A DNA stretch of 64,000 bases, taken from contig NZ_JAUXMX010000052.1 of assembly GCF_030683065.1 (NCBI RefSeq), positions 1 to 64,000 on the forward strand, given 5' to 3'. This DNA is from Pseudomonas sp. Its GTDB lineage: Bacteria > Pseudomonadota > Gammaproteobacteria > Pseudomonadales > Pseudomonadaceae. This document shows, one piece after another, positions 44,847-54,326 of the stretch. Position 1 is the first letter of the stretch. Each line of letters opens with the position of its first letter. The translations under genes were made by a program, and so were the position numbers. The notes beneath the pieces are model-generated. The model did no database searches. It had not been told where the DNA came from and was given only the letters and a program-made list of their open reading frames with translations.

Positions 44847-46055
44847 TCACTTCGCCATGTACTTGCCGATCTCGAACTTGCCGATGGCCATGCGATGCAC
44901 TTCATCCGGGCCGTCGGCCAGGCGCAGGGTGCGCTGCATGGCATACCAGTAGGCCAGCGGGAAGTCGTTGGAAACCCCGGCACCACCATGCATCTGGATC
45001 GCGCGGTCGATCACCTTGAGCGCAACGTTTGGCGCCACTACCTTGATCTGGGCAATTTCACTGGCAGCGATCTTGTTGCCGACGGTGTCCATCATATAGG
45101 CCGCATTAAGGGTCAGCAGGCGCGCCATGTTGATCTCCATGCGCGAATCAGCGATGTGATCGATGTTGCCACCCAAACGCGCCAGCGGCTTGCCGAAGGC
45201 GGTACGGCTTATCGAGCGCTCGCACATCAACTTGAGTGCACGTTCGGCCATGCCGATGGAACGCATGCAGTGGTGGATACGGCCAGGGCCAAGGCGACCC
45301 TGGGCGATCTCAAAGCCGCGGCCTTCACCGAGCAGCACGCTGTCGTAGGGTACGCGGACATTCTCAAACAGCACTTCGGCATGCCCGTGGGGCGCGTCGT
45401 CGTAGCCAAATACCGGCAGCGGTCGCACCATCTTCACACCAGGGGCGTCCATCGGCACCAGGATCATCGAATGCTGCTGGTGGCGCGGTGCGTCAGGGTT
45501 GGTCAGGCCCATGAAAATCATGATCTTGCAACGCGGATCGCAGGCCCCTGAAGTCCACCACTTGCGACCGTTGATCACCCACTCGTCACCCTCGCGTACG
45601 GCGCGGGCTTCCATATTAGTGGCGTCGGACGAGGCTACCCCAGGCTCGGTCATGGCGAAGGCCGAACGGATCTCGCCGGCCAGCAGCGGCTTGAGCCATT
45701 GCTCCTTCTGCGCCTCGTTGGCGTAGCGCACCAGCACTTCCATATTGCCGGTGTCCGGCGCGGCGCAGTTGAACGGCTCTGGGCCGATCAAGGAACTGCC
45801 CATGATCTCGGCCAGCGGCGCGTATTCGGTGTTGGTCAGGCCGGCGCCAAGCGCCGAATCTGGCAGGAACAGGTTCCACAAGCCTTCAGCCTTGGCCTTG
45901 GCTTTCAGCTCTTCCATGATTGCGGTGGGCTGCCAACGGTCACCTTGATTGACTTGCTGTTCAAAAACGGCCTCGGCCGGATAGACATGGGTCTCCATAA
46001 ACGCGGTGACGCGCTCGCGCAGCGCCTGAACCTTGGGGGAGTAAGCGAAATCCAT
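44847..46055 (-). CDS. Acyl-CoA dehydrogenase
   Basis: A 402-residue flavoprotein of the acyl-CoA dehydrogenase family (ACAD10/11-like). Visible are MEVLVRYANEAQKEQWLKPL, FAMTEPGVASSDATNMEARA, WWTSGACDPRCKIMIFMGLT, GLGPGRIHHCMRSIGMAERA-like RLGPGRIHHCM and the C-terminal QMHGGAGVSNDFPLAY. It oxidises an acyl-CoA to the enoyl-CoA with FAD. Chain-length preference is not readable. The LysR gene at 46212 is divergent and 156 bp away, so it probably controls this gene. Confidence 0.92.
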   Translation of the reverse strand: MDFAYSPKVQALRERVTAFMETHVYPAEAVFEQQVNQGDRWQPTAIMEELKAKAKAEGLWNLFLPDSALGAGLTNTEYAPLAEIMGSSLIGPEPFNCAAPDTGNMEVLVRYANEAQKEQWLKPLLAGEIRSAFAMTEPGVASSDATNMEARAVREGDEWVINGRKWWTSGACDPRCKIMIFMGLTNPDAPRHQQHSMILVPMDAPGVKMVRPLPVFGYDDAPHGHAEVLFENVRVPYDSVLLGEGRGFEIAQGRLGPGRIHHCMRSIGMAERALKLMCERSISRTAFGKPLARLGGNIDHIADSRMEINMARLLTLNAAYMMDTVGNKIAASEIAQIKVVAPNVALKVIDRAIQMHGGAGVSNDFPLAYWYAMQRTLRLADGPDEVHRMAIGKFEIGKYMAK

Positions 46056-46211
46056 GAGGGCTACCTTCTGCGGACGGTTTAGTGAGGTGTTCGATCTACG
46101 AATGATGCTAGAACAGGGGCTAAAATTTACCTAACCTATTCTCAGCGTGTATAAACATTCATCACCGATATATGATCCACTGATACCGACAACCTTCGGA
46201 GCGAACGCGGA

Positions 46212-47141
46212 ATGAATTTGAACAAGGTCGATCTCAACCTATTTATCGTCTTCGATGCCATCTATACCGAAGCTAATCTGACCCGTGCCGGGCAGATCGT
46301 CGGCATCACTCAGCCGGCGGTGTCCAATGCTCTCGCCCGCCTGCGCGAGACCTTCAACGATCCCTTGTTCGTGCGCACCGCCCAAGGCATGGTGCCCACG
46401 CCGATGGCGCAGAACATCATCGCGCCGGTACGCAGTGCGTTGCAGCAATTGCGTATTTCCGTGCAGGAAAGTCGCATCTTCAACCCCGCAGAAGCCAACA
46501 AGACCTACCGTATCAGCCTGACCGATTTGACCGAGGCCGTGCTGTTGCCCTCCTTGTTCCAGCGGCTACGGCGACTGGCGCCTAATGTCACCATCGAGAG
46601 CATGCTCGCCCGCCGCCGGGAAACCACCAAGGAACTGGCTGCGGGGCGGCTCGACTTTGCCGTCGATGCACCGCTCAATACCGACCCTCAGGTGCGTCAC
46701 GTCAAGATGATGGAAGACCACTATGTCTGCGCCATGCGCAAGGGCCACCCCCTGGCCAAGGACAAGATCAGCCTGGACGAATACCTGTCGCTGACCCATA
46801 TCCATATTTCCAGCCGCCGCAGCGGCCTCGGCTATATCGACCTGTCACTGGGCAAGATAGGGCTGAAACGGCGGGTCGCCCTGCGCTCACAGCATTACCT
46901 GATGGCTTCAACCGTGTTGCAGAACACCGACATGGCCATCACCGTGCCGGAACGCTTCGCTCGGCGTAACGACCTGCATTACATGACACTGCCGGTCAAC
47001 GACGTGCCGGCCCTGGAAACTCATCTCTACTGGCACGAGAGCACCGATCAGGACCCGGCAAACCGCTGGATGCGCGAGCAGATCATCGAAATTTGCCAGC
47101 ACGTAATAGCTCAGGAAAAGAAGCTCGAAAAAGCTTCATAA
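46212..47141 (+). CDS. LysR family transcriptional regulator
   Basis: A 309-residue LysR regulator with a helix-turn-helix at residues 1-65 (KVDLNLFIVFDAIYTEANLT, then ITQPAVSNALARLRETFNDP). The effector-binding domain follows and resembles those of the NodD/MexT-type subgroup in its DPLFVRT motif. It is divergent from the acyl-CoA dehydrogenase gene, so it likely regulates that gene and itself. The effector is unknown. Confidence 0.92.
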   Translation: MNLNKVDLNLFIVFDAIYTEANLTRAGQIVGITQPAVSNALARLRETFNDPLFVRTAQGMVPTPMAQNIIAPVRSALQQLRISVQESRIFNPAEANKTYRISLTDLTEAVLLPSLFQRLRRLAPNVTIESMLARRRETTKELAAGRLDFAVDAPLNTDPQVRHVKMMEDHYVCAMRKGHPLAKDKISLDEYLSLTHIHISSRRSGLGYIDLSLGKIGLKRRVALRSQHYLMASTVLQNTDMAITVPERFARRNDLHYMTLPVNDVPALETHLYWHESTDQDPANRWMREQIIEICQHVIAQEKKLEKAS

Positions 47142-47297
47142 TAGCCACTTAAGCTGTTGATCTAAAATAGACTCATATGGAATACCAGCTGAGTTCGCGT
47201 GATCGGGATCGCGATGAATGCCGCTCTGCCGGCCCTCATAAACACCGCGAAGCGATGGGCCGACGTAGTCTGCCCATCGCTTCCCCGATCAACCCGC

Positions 47298-47798
47298 TTA
47301 CGCAGTCGCTTCGGCCTTTCCCTGCGCGGCCGGGACTTCTACCGCCTGCCCCAGCGCGCAGATCAACTGCCACAACTGCGGCGGCAAATCATCGGGATCG
47401 AGGCTGTCGAGCAGGTTCTTGATCCCCAGGCCCAGGTCGGTGTCGCCCTCGATCATCAGGCGGCGGCGAAAAAACAGGGTATCCGGGTCCTCCTGACGAC
47501 TGGCCAGCAACAGGAACTCACGCCAGTTACCGCGAATGCAGACATCCACCGGCGCCTCGGCCGCGATGCGCAGACCGCTCTTATCGCGGGTCAGGCACCA
47601 GGCCAGTTGCAAATCACTGATTTCCAAACGCAGCCAGCGGCCCTGCAGCAGGTCGAATTCCCCTGCCGCCAGGGGTTCAGCGAACAGGCGGGCAATGACT
47701 TTCTCCAGCACCAGGCGCTGCAGCGGGAATGGCACATGGCGACCCAGCGGCAAGAGTGGTGTGCCGAGACGCATGGCCAGGCGGGCCAAGGTCTTCAT
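47298..47798 (-). CDS. ubiT: Oxygen-independent ubiquinone synthesis accessory factor UbiT
   Basis: A 166-residue protein with an SCP2 sterol-carrier-like lipid-binding domain (WLRLEISDLQLAWCLTRDKS, IRGNWREFLLLASRQEDPDT, LFFRRRLMIEGDTDLGLGIK). The start is ATG 47798, overlapping the ubiV stop by 4 bp. In E. coli, UbiT (YhbT) is the lipid-binding partner needed for anaerobic ubiquinone synthesis with UbiU and UbiV. It is the last gene of the ubiUVT operon. Confidence 0.93.
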   Translation of the reverse strand: MKTLARLAMRLGTPLLPLGRHVPFPLQRLVLEKVIARLFAEPLAAGEFDLLQGRWLRLEISDLQLAWCLTRDKSGLRIAAEAPVDVCIRGNWREFLLLASRQEDPDTLFFRRRLMIEGDTDLGLGIKNLLDSLDPDDLPPQLWQLICALGQAVEVPAAQGKAEATA

Positions 47799-48682
47799 AG
47801 CAGCACCTCGTCGGCGCGCAGCATGCCGGGGCGACCATGCCAATACCCGTTGCAGCCTTCCACTGCCAGGGGCGGCAGCGCGCCGCAGCGCACCGTATCG
47901 AAGGCCGCAATCACCCCGGCCATGCCCTCGGCGCGCGGACTCAGGCGTAGCAGATCGGCGCCGACCGCAGCGAGTTGCGCATAGTCGGCAAGCAGGTTGT
48001 TGACCTTGGCCGACATGGTCTGGATGCCGTTGAGGGTGAACAACGCCTCACCTTCCTGGCTGTGCAGGACGATCCCTTCCGGGAAACGCTCGCAGCAGAT
48101 CTGGCAGTCGTCCTTGGGCCGGTTTTCCGCGCGGGCGGTAAAGCAGCGCGCCGAGTAGGCCAGCGGCAAATGCCCATAGGCGAACAGCTCCACCTCGGGC
48201 CGCGCCAGGCCGAGGCTGTCGAGTTGCTCCAGGGTATTGCGAATCAGTGCGCCGGAGCATTCGACCGGCGGCACCCAGCGTTGCAGGCCGCAGTCGATCA
48301 GCTCGGCCAGGGCATGGCCGTTGTACAGATTGAGGGCAGGACCTGCGACGAAGGGCAGCTTGCGCTCACGCAGCAACTGCACCGCGCCCATGTCGTTGGC
48401 CTCCACCAGCAGTTCGCCGTTGTCGCACAGGCGTTTCAGGCTCGACAGCTCGGACGCCGCCTCGACCAGCGCCATGCCCGACAGCACCAGCTCGGCGCGG
48501 CTGCACTCGCCCAGCTCGCGCGCCAGGCCGAGCCAGTCATCCAGGCCGAGGGCGCGACGTTTGGCGCACACCGTCTCGCCGAGGTAGATGACATCGAGCG
48601 GCTGTTCGGCCATATCGGCGTAGAAATCCAGCAGTTTTTCGCGGCTCCAGTAGAACAGGACGGGGCCCAGACTGAGCTTCAT
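47795..48682 (-). CDS. ubiV: Oxygen-independent ubiquinone hydroxylase subunit UbiV
   Basis: A 295-residue U32-family protein from MKLSLGPVLFYWSREKLLDF. The Cys residues at 39, 180, 193 and 197 (ETVCAKRR, YSARCFTARA, DDCQICCERF) match the four that bind the [4Fe-4S] cluster in E. coli UbiV. With UbiU it carries out the anaerobic hydroxylations of ubiquinone precursors, using prephenate as oxygen donor according to current work. It starts 10 bp after ubiU and overlaps ubiT. Confidence 0.95.
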   Translation of the reverse strand: MKLSLGPVLFYWSREKLLDFYADMAEQPLDVIYLGETVCAKRRALGLDDWLGLARELGECSRAELVLSGMALVEAASELSSLKRLCDNGELLVEANDMGAVQLLRERKLPFVAGPALNLYNGHALAELIDCGLQRWVPPVECSGALIRNTLEQLDSLGLARPEVELFAYGHLPLAYSARCFTARAENRPKDDCQICCERFPEGIVLHSQEGEALFTLNGIQTMSAKVNNLLADYAQLAAVGADLLRLSPRAEGMAGVIAAFDTVRCGALPPLAVEGCNGYWHGRPGMLRADEVLL

Positions 48683-48692
48683 GATGATTTCC

Positions 48693-49688
48693 TCATTGCC
48701 AGGAACGGTGGTAGGCGCCCAGCGTGGTCTGGCTGCCCTCGGACAAGCTGTCCAGGGCGCTGCGCCATTGCGGCTGCACCGTGAAATTCTGTGGCGCACG
48801 GGCGTAGGCATCCAGCGCCGAGCGCCAGACCCGGGTGACCTGTTCGACATAGGCCGGGCTGCGCTGACGGCCCTCGATCTTCACCGCGCTCACACCGATC
48901 GCGGCGAGCTGCGGGATCAGGTCGAGGGTATTCAGGCTGGTCGGCTCCTCCAGGGCATGGAAGCGCTGGCCATTGACCAGAAAGCGACCCTTGCACAGGG
49001 TCGGGTAGCCGGCCGGTTCGTCCTTGGCGTAGCGATCGATCAGCACACCATTGAGACGCGAGCTGAGCCCGTCGGCATCTTCCTGCCAGCGCACCGCCTT
49101 GGCCGGCGAACAGACGCCGCACAGGTTGGGCGATTCGCCGGTAAGGTAGGAGGACAGATGGCAGCGCCCCTCGGCCATGATGCACAGGCTACCGAAGGCG
49201 AACACCTCGATCGGCACCGGGCTCTTCTCCGCCACCTGGCGCACCTGGGCCAGCGACAGCACCCGGGGCAGCACGGCGCGGCGGATACCGTAGCGCTGCT
49301 GATAGAGCGTCAGCGCGGCGGCATTAGTCGCCGAGCCCTGCACCGATAGATGCAGGTTGAGGCTGGGGTGACGGCGGCAGGCATAGGCCAGCACTCCCGG
49401 ATCGGCGGCGATCAGCGCATCCACCCCCAGCGCCGCGGCCTGGTCGACCGCACGCTGCCAACGTGCCCAGCCGTCCGGCTGGGCATAGGTATTGACTGCG
49501 ATATAAAGCTGACGGCCCTGCTGACGGATCAGCTGCAGGCCGTTTTCCAACTGCTTGTCGTCGAAATTCAAACCTGAAAAATGCCGGGCATTGGTGTCAT
49601 CGCGAAAACCGACATAGACGGCGTCGGCGCCCTGCCGAACCGCGGCTTTGAGGGCAGGCAAGCTGCCTGCGGGACAAACCAGTTGCAT
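48693..49688 (-). CDS. ubiU: Oxygen-independent ubiquinone hydroxylase subunit UbiU
   Basis: A 331-residue U32 peptidase-like protein from MQLVCPAGSLPALKAAVRQG. Cys169, Cys176, Cys193 and Cys232 (GSLCIMAEGRC, CGVCSPAKA, PTLCKGRF) coincide with the [4Fe-4S] ligands of E. coli UbiU. With UbiV it hydroxylates ubiquinone precursors without oxygen, letting the cell keep quinone during denitrification or fermentation. It is the first gene of ubiUVT, with an ANR/FNR-type site 61 bp upstream of its start. Confidence 0.95.
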   Translation of the reverse strand: MQLVCPAGSLPALKAAVRQGADAVYVGFRDDTNARHFSGLNFDDKQLENGLQLIRQQGRQLYIAVNTYAQPDGWARWQRAVDQAAALGVDALIAADPGVLAYACRRHPSLNLHLSVQGSATNAAALTLYQQRYGIRRAVLPRVLSLAQVRQVAEKSPVPIEVFAFGSLCIMAEGRCHLSSYLTGESPNLCGVCSPAKAVRWQEDADGLSSRLNGVLIDRYAKDEPAGYPTLCKGRFLVNGQRFHALEEPTSLNTLDLIPQLAAIGVSAVKIEGRQRSPAYVEQVTRVWRSALDAYARAPQNFTVQPQWRSALDSLSEGSQTTLGAYHRSWQ

Positions 49689-49748
49689 GGAGACTCCTTG
49701 CGGGCGGAATACTACCGGGCACTGTAGGGGCTGGCTTTAAGCAAGGCC

Positions 49749-49762
49749 TTGACCGCGGTCAA
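49749..49762. promoter_or_regulatory. ANR/FNR-type binding site upstream of ubiU
   Basis: TTGACCGCGGTCAA is a perfect palindrome fitting TTGAN6TCAA, the pattern for the Pseudomonas regulators ANR and DNR. It lies 61 bp upstream of ubiU. This fits induction of the oxygen-independent pathway at low oxygen. Confidence 0.75.
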
Positions 49763-49875
49763 CAAGCCTCGACTCGCCAGGCACATCTCTAGAACCAAAC
49801 TTTCGCCACATCGCCGGACATACAGGAACTGCCGCGCCGAGCATCAGGGCATGACGCTGCAGATCACGCCAGGAA

Positions 49876-50319
49876 TCACCAACTCAGGTAGAACATGCCC
49901 TTGGCCAGCAGCACGATGCCGACCATATGCGCAAACAGGCTGAGGTGGATGATGCGCAGGTAGTGCGCATTCATGCGCTTGCTCCTGAACAGCCACATGG
50001 CGCTGAAAAAATGCCCTAGCACGCTGGTGGCGAGCATGATCTTCAGGGTCAGCAGGGTGTTGAAGGACGACGCCAGCGGCGCACCCAGTGCTGGCAGATA
50101 ACGCAGCCAGAGCATGCCGAGGCCGGCGCCGAACAACACCAGCAACACCCAGGGCATCAACTGCCGGGCACGCCAACCGATGCCCTGCTCGATCAGGCGC
50201 ATGGCCTCGGCCGGTACATGCTTGCGCACGCTTAATGGCAGCCTGTTGCCTGGGGCGATCAAGGCGTGGCGCAAACACTCGACGTCTTGTTCGGGATTGC
50301 CAACTGTGGCATCGAGCAT
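49876..50319 (-). CDS. Three-span membrane protein of unknown function
   Basis: A 147-residue protein from MLDATVGNPEQDVECLRHAL. Three hydrophobic segments are seen: LMPWVLLVLFGAGLGMLWL, TLKIMLATSVLGHFFSAMWL and LFAHMVGIVLLAKGMFYL. His residues inside the second and third spans (GHFF, AHMV), and others nearby, could bind haem or a metal, in the manner of CopD-like or cytochrome b-like proteins; this is inference. It lies between ubiU and mexS on the ubi strand but outside the ubi operon. I do not recognise a named family. Confidence 0.7.
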   Translation of the reverse strand: MLDATVGNPEQDVECLRHALIAPGNRLPLSVRKHVPAEAMRLIEQGIGWRARQLMPWVLLVLFGAGLGMLWLRYLPALGAPLASSFNTLLTLKIMLATSVLGHFFSAMWLFRSKRMNAHYLRIIHLSLFAHMVGIVLLAKGMFYLSW

Positions 50320-50676
50320 AGGGATTGACCTTTTGCTGCGGGTCATTAGCCGACACGCGGCCACCCAATCTCGGCATACGGCCTCGCACCGTTACCGGGT
50401 ACCCAGCAGCCTATAGGCCTGACTCAGCACTCGAAGGTGCGCGGGGAAGAAACGCCCCCGGAGCAGTGCAGCATGGCAACGCGATCCGGGGCCAAGCAGC
50501 TATAGCCAGAGGCGGTTGACCTTTCGGGCACAACGCCGTAGCCGTCGTTTTTCTGATCCGCAGGTTTCACTCGCCGCAGCCAGTTCACCACGCACAACGA
50601 GGGCAACGCAGATCCGCCGAGGTCTCGCTACGCTCCGGCCGAACCAGTGATGCGTTGGCGGTTATCCTGCAACCGC
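50320..50676. other. Intergenic region upstream of the membrane protein gene
   Basis: 357 bp between the mexS stop and the membrane protein start. No gene, terminator or known repeat was recognised. It probably holds the promoter for the 49876-50319 gene. Confidence 0.5.
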
Positions 50677-51693
50677 TCAGGGCAGAACCAGCGCTACTCG
50701 ACCACGTTTCGGGCAGGTTTCCATGTACTGGTGGGCTGCGATGAAGTCAGCAAAGGCAAACACCTTATCGATGACCGGTGTGAGCAAGTGGTCTGCGGTC
50801 AACTGGTTAATGTGCTGCAAGGCACGTTGCACCGCCTCACGGTTGGGCTCAATACCCAGTTCAGGGTGACCGGTGAAATCGAGCACGCAGTGGCGAAAAA
50901 GCTGCATGTGCTTCTTGAACGCAGCGCACGCCGGAAATGCCGTGTCGTTGCCACCGTTGACGCCACACATGATCAGCTTGGCGCGTGGCGCGGCAACATC
51001 GCCGAGCAACTTCATCTGCTGCCCGGCGCACTGATCGAGGATCACCTCGACCCCTTTGCCACCGGTATAGCGTTCGATTTCCAGAACCAGATCCTGCTCT
51101 TCGGTGACCACCACCTTGTCGGCGCCCAACTCACGCAGAAACTCACGGTTACCCGCGTCGCTGGTCGAGGCGATGACCGTGGCACCCAGCGCCTTGGCCA
51201 GTTGCACGGTCTGCGGCGCCAGGCAGTGGCTGGCCTCGGTGATCAGCACATGCTGGCCAGGCTGTAGCCTGGACAGATCGACCAGAGCGAAATAGGCGAA
51301 CAACAAGGCGGTGTAGTGCACGCTGGCTTGCAGTGGCGACAACAGCTCTGGGTATCGGGTCAGGGCTGAACGCGGCATCAGCACCACATCGCCCCAGGTC
51401 GGGTAACGATTGGCCGTACCAGCCGGAAAACTGGCGACCGGCGTACCGATATCAAGATCGTCGATACCCTCGCCAAGGGCTTCGATGGTGCCGGCCAATT
51501 CGCAGCCCATGCCTGCAGGCAAACTGGCCTGCTCGGCCGCCAGGTTCTGCCGCCACAGCACATCATTCCAACTCAGCCCTACGGCCTGGACGCGCACCAG
51601 TACCTCGCCAGGACCAGGTGTAGGAGTGGGCACCTCTTCATAGCGAAGAACATCAGCGGCGCCGAATTTATGGAAACGGATCATGTGGGACAT
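50677..51693 (-). CDS. mexS: Zinc-free alcohol dehydrogenase / quinone oxidoreductase, MexS-like
   Basis: A 338-residue medium-chain dehydrogenase/reductase without structural zinc ligands. Visible are PTPTPGPGEVLVRVQAVGLS, GMGCELAGTIEALGEGIDDL, the NAD(P)H part LAKALGATVIASTSDAGNRE, and CPKRGRVALVLP. It is divergent from mexT and upstream of mexEF, the position of mexS (qrh) in P. aeruginosa. Loss of MexS there raises MexT-driven mexEF-oprN expression, presumably because an electrophilic signal builds up. The substrate is unknown. Confidence 0.9.
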   Translation of the reverse strand: MSHMIRFHKFGAADVLRYEEVPTPTPGPGEVLVRVQAVGLSWNDVLWRQNLAAEQASLPAGMGCELAGTIEALGEGIDDLDIGTPVASFPAGTANRYPTWGDVVLMPRSALTRYPELLSPLQASVHYTALLFAYFALVDLSRLQPGQHVLITEASHCLAPQTVQLAKALGATVIASTSDAGNREFLRELGADKVVVTEEQDLVLEIERYTGGKGVEVILDQCAGQQMKLLGDVAAPRAKLIMCGVNGGNDTAFPACAAFKKHMQLFRHCVLDFTGHPELGIEPNREAVQRALQHINQLTADHLLTPVIDKVFAFADFIAAHQYMETCPKRGRVALVLP

Positions 51694-51954
51694 CGTTACC
51701 TCAAACTCTGATCACGAATTGACACTTCAATGACTGTGGACTCTATCCGCTGATGTCCGGCAACACCACCCGCAGCCATTGATAGTTGTCATGCCTGGCA
51801 GTGATTGCCGGCTTTCCTTCTCGGCACTGCAGCTCGTACTATTGCTCGGCGAAGGCCGTGACGGGCAACGAATTACTGCTGGAAAGTAATGGCAGAACCC
51901 GCTGCATGCCACGCCTGATCGCATCAAGGCCGCTTCACTTCGAATGGTAACCGG

Positions 51955-52872
51955 ATGAACCGTAACGACTTGCGCCGCCTCGATCTCAATCTGTTGATCG
52001 TCTTCGAGACATTGATGCACGAGCGCAGCGTGACCCGCGCGGCGGAGAAACTGTTTCTCGGCCAGCCGGCAATCAGCGCCGCCCTTTCACGCCTGCGCAG
52101 CCTGTTTGACGACCCGTTGTTCGTGCGCACCGGCCGCAGCATGGAACCGACCGCCCGTGCCCAGGAGATTTTCGTCCTGCTCTCGCCGGCGCTTGACTCG
52201 ATCTCCACGGCAGTCAGTCGCGCCGCTGACTTCGATCCCGCGACCAGTACCGCGGTGTTTCGTGTCGGCCTCTCGGATGACGTCGAGTTCGCCCTGCTGC
52301 CTGCCCTGCTCCGGCGCCTGCGCGCCGAGGCGCCCGGAGTGGTGCTGGTGGTACGCCGGGCCAACTACCTGTTGATGCCCAACCTGCTGGCCTCCGGCGA
52401 AATCTCGGTAGGCGTCAGCTACACCGAAGAATTGCCGGCCAACGCCAAGCGCAAGACCCTGCGCCGCAGCAAGGCCAAGCTGCTGCGCGCCGACTCGGTG
52501 CCGGGCGCCCTGAGCGTCGATGATTACTGCGCCCGGCCGCATGCGCTGGTGTCCTTTGCGGGCGACCTCAACGGTTTTATCGACGATCAACTGCTGCAAA
52601 TGGGCCGTAGTCGCAAAGTGGTGCTGGCAGTGCCACAGTTCAACGGCCTGGGAACCCTGCTGGCCGGTACCGACCTGCTCTCGGTGGTGCCGGACTACAC
52701 CGCTGCCGCCCTGGCCGCTGCTGGCGGTTTGCGCGCCGAGGACTTGCCCTTCGAGACGCGCAGCTTCGAGATGTCCATGGCCTGGCGCGGCGCCCAGGAC
52801 AACGACCCTGCCGAGCGCTGGTTACGCTCGCGGATCCAGATGTTTTGCGGCGACCCGGATAGCCTCAGCTGA
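51955..52872 (+). CDS. mexT: LysR family regulator MexT
   Basis: A 305-residue LysR regulator starting MNRNDLRRLDLNLLIVFETL, closely like MexT. The helix-turn-helix is SVTRAAEKLFLGQPAISAAL, followed by DPLFVRTGRSMEPTARAQEI. In some P. aeruginosa lines a second copy of the 8-bp CGGCCAGC in this region shifts the frame; here there is one copy (52059-52066) and the frame is intact. MexT activates mexEF-oprN and is tuned by MexS. The gene is divergent from mexS and 207 bp ahead of mexE. Confidence 0.9.
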   Translation: MNRNDLRRLDLNLLIVFETLMHERSVTRAAEKLFLGQPAISAALSRLRSLFDDPLFVRTGRSMEPTARAQEIFVLLSPALDSISTAVSRAADFDPATSTAVFRVGLSDDVEFALLPALLRRLRAEAPGVVLVVRRANYLLMPNLLASGEISVGVSYTEELPANAKRKTLRRSKAKLLRADSVPGALSVDDYCARPHALVSFAGDLNGFIDDQLLQMGRSRKVVLAVPQFNGLGTLLAGTDLLSVVPDYTAAALAAAGGLRAEDLPFETRSFEMSMAWRGAQDNDPAERWLRSRIQMFCGDPDSLS

Positions 52873-53079
52873 GCCGATGCGGCCCGAGCGCAGGCCTGCA
52901 TCATCGTTGCCTGCTGACCAAGCGCCTCCTGACGCTGCGTCATCGCTATCGCGTGCTATCGATATAAGCGGCCCATTCATCATTACCAGTGATAGTCATC
53001 TTCACATCGTTCGATTCGTCCGCCGCCCAGTCACCCAGCAAACTCCGCCGATCCACAACACCCTCTGGCGGAATCATCG

Positions 53080-54318
53080 ATGGACCAGCCCAACAACCCT
53101 GTCTGGCAGTTGCCTGTGGCCCTTGCAGCTGTATTGCTGCTCAGCGCCTGCGGCGAGGCCTCGGATGCGATGCAGTCAATGCCCGCGGCGCAAGTCAGCG
53201 TTGCTGAAGTCATTGAGCAACCGATCAATGAATGGGACGAGTTCACCGGGCGCCTCGAGGCACCGGAGTCGGTAGATGTACGGCCAAGGGTGTCTGGCTT
53301 TATCGACCGCGTCGCTTTTTATGAGGGCAGCCTGGTAAAAAAAGGTGACCTGCTGTTCCAGCTCGACCCTCGGCCGTTCCAGGCCGAGGTCAAGCGTCTA
53401 GAAGCCCAGTTGCAACAGGCTCGTGCCAGCCAGGCCCGCACAATCAGTGAAGCGCGCCGCGGTGAACGTCTGCGCAAGAGCAATGCGATTTCCGCAGAGC
53501 TGGCTGACGCTCGCGCCAGCGCTGCTCAGGAAGCCCAGGCGGTGGTCGCCGGCATTCAGGCAGAGCTGGACAATGCTCGCCTCAACCTCAGCTTCACTCG
53601 GATCAGCGCGCCCATTGACGGCCGCGTCAGCCGTGCCGAAGTCACTGCCGGCAACCTGGTCACCGCAGGGCAAAGCCTACTCACCACCCTGGTCAGCACC
53701 GGTAAGGTCTTCGCCTACTTCGATGCCGACGAGCGAGTCTTTCTCAAGTACGTTGAACTGGCGCGCCAGTCCGGCGCGCAACTCCGTGACGCCAGCCCGG
53801 TCTACCTGGGCCTGTCCAGCGAAGAGGGGCACCCGCACCTGGGCACGCTGGACTTTCTCGACAACCAGGTTAACCCGCAGACCGGCACCATCCGTGGCCG
53901 CGCGGTCTTCGATGACGCCGAGGGCCGCTTCACTCCGGGCCTCTATGCACGACTAAAACTGGTCGGCAGCAGCCAGTACGCCGCTACGTTGATCAAGGAT
54001 GAAGCGGTCGGCACGGATCTCGGCAAGAAGTTCGTCCTGGTGCTCGATAAGGACAACGCCGTGCAGTACCGCGCCGTCGAGCTGGGGCCGAAGCTGGAAG
54101 GCCTGCGCATCGTGCGTCAGGGCCTCTCCAAGGGCGAGAAGATCGTGGTCAACGGTCTGCAGCGTGCCTTCCCCGGTTCCACGGTTGATCCGCAAAGCGT
54201 ACCCATGGCCGACGCAGCCACCCTCGCCCAACTGGCCCGCCTGCGCCAATCCGTGGCGGATCACGACGCCCCACGCCTGGCCGAACAGAACGCCAAAAGC
54301 GGCACGCCGCGCAGCTGA
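53080..54318 (+). CDS. mexE: RND efflux periplasmic adaptor, MexE-like
   Basis: A 412-residue membrane fusion protein with a lipoprotein signal (LPVALAAVLLLSACGE, lipobox LSAC). The barrel-sandwich and hairpin domains follow (VDVRPRVSGFIDRVAFYEGS, GDLLFQLDPRPFQAEVKRLE, then LSFTRISAPIDGRVSRAEVT). It links the inner-membrane pump MexF to an outer-membrane channel. It is the first gene of mexEF, behind mexT. A 50-bp palindromic repeat lies in the gap before mexF. Confidence 0.93.
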   Translation: MDQPNNPVWQLPVALAAVLLLSACGEASDAMQSMPAAQVSVAEVIEQPINEWDEFTGRLEAPESVDVRPRVSGFIDRVAFYEGSLVKKGDLLFQLDPRPFQAEVKRLEAQLQQARASQARTISEARRGERLRKSNAISAELADARASAAQEAQAVVAGIQAELDNARLNLSFTRISAPIDGRVSRAEVTAGNLVTAGQSLLTTLVSTGKVFAYFDADERVFLKYVELARQSGAQLRDASPVYLGLSSEEGHPHLGTLDFLDNQVNPQTGTIRGRAVFDDAEGRFTPGLYARLKLVGSSQYAATLIKDEAVGTDLGKKFVLVLDKDNAVQYRAVELGPKLEGLRIVRQGLSKGEKIVVNGLQRAFPGSTVDPQSVPMADAATLAQLARLRQSVADHDAPRLAEQNAKSGTPRS

Positions 54319-54326
54319 TAACGCCT

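Noticed and set aside
50500..50560. Second ANR-type site (TTGACC...) upstream of the membrane protein gene
   Set aside because: The half-sites do not keep the required 4-bp spacing to a TCAA partner.
52880..53040. MexT operator in the mexT-mexE gap, where several ATC/GAT words occur
   Set aside because: The words are plausible but I could not match a reliable consensus with correct spacing, so no site is annotated.
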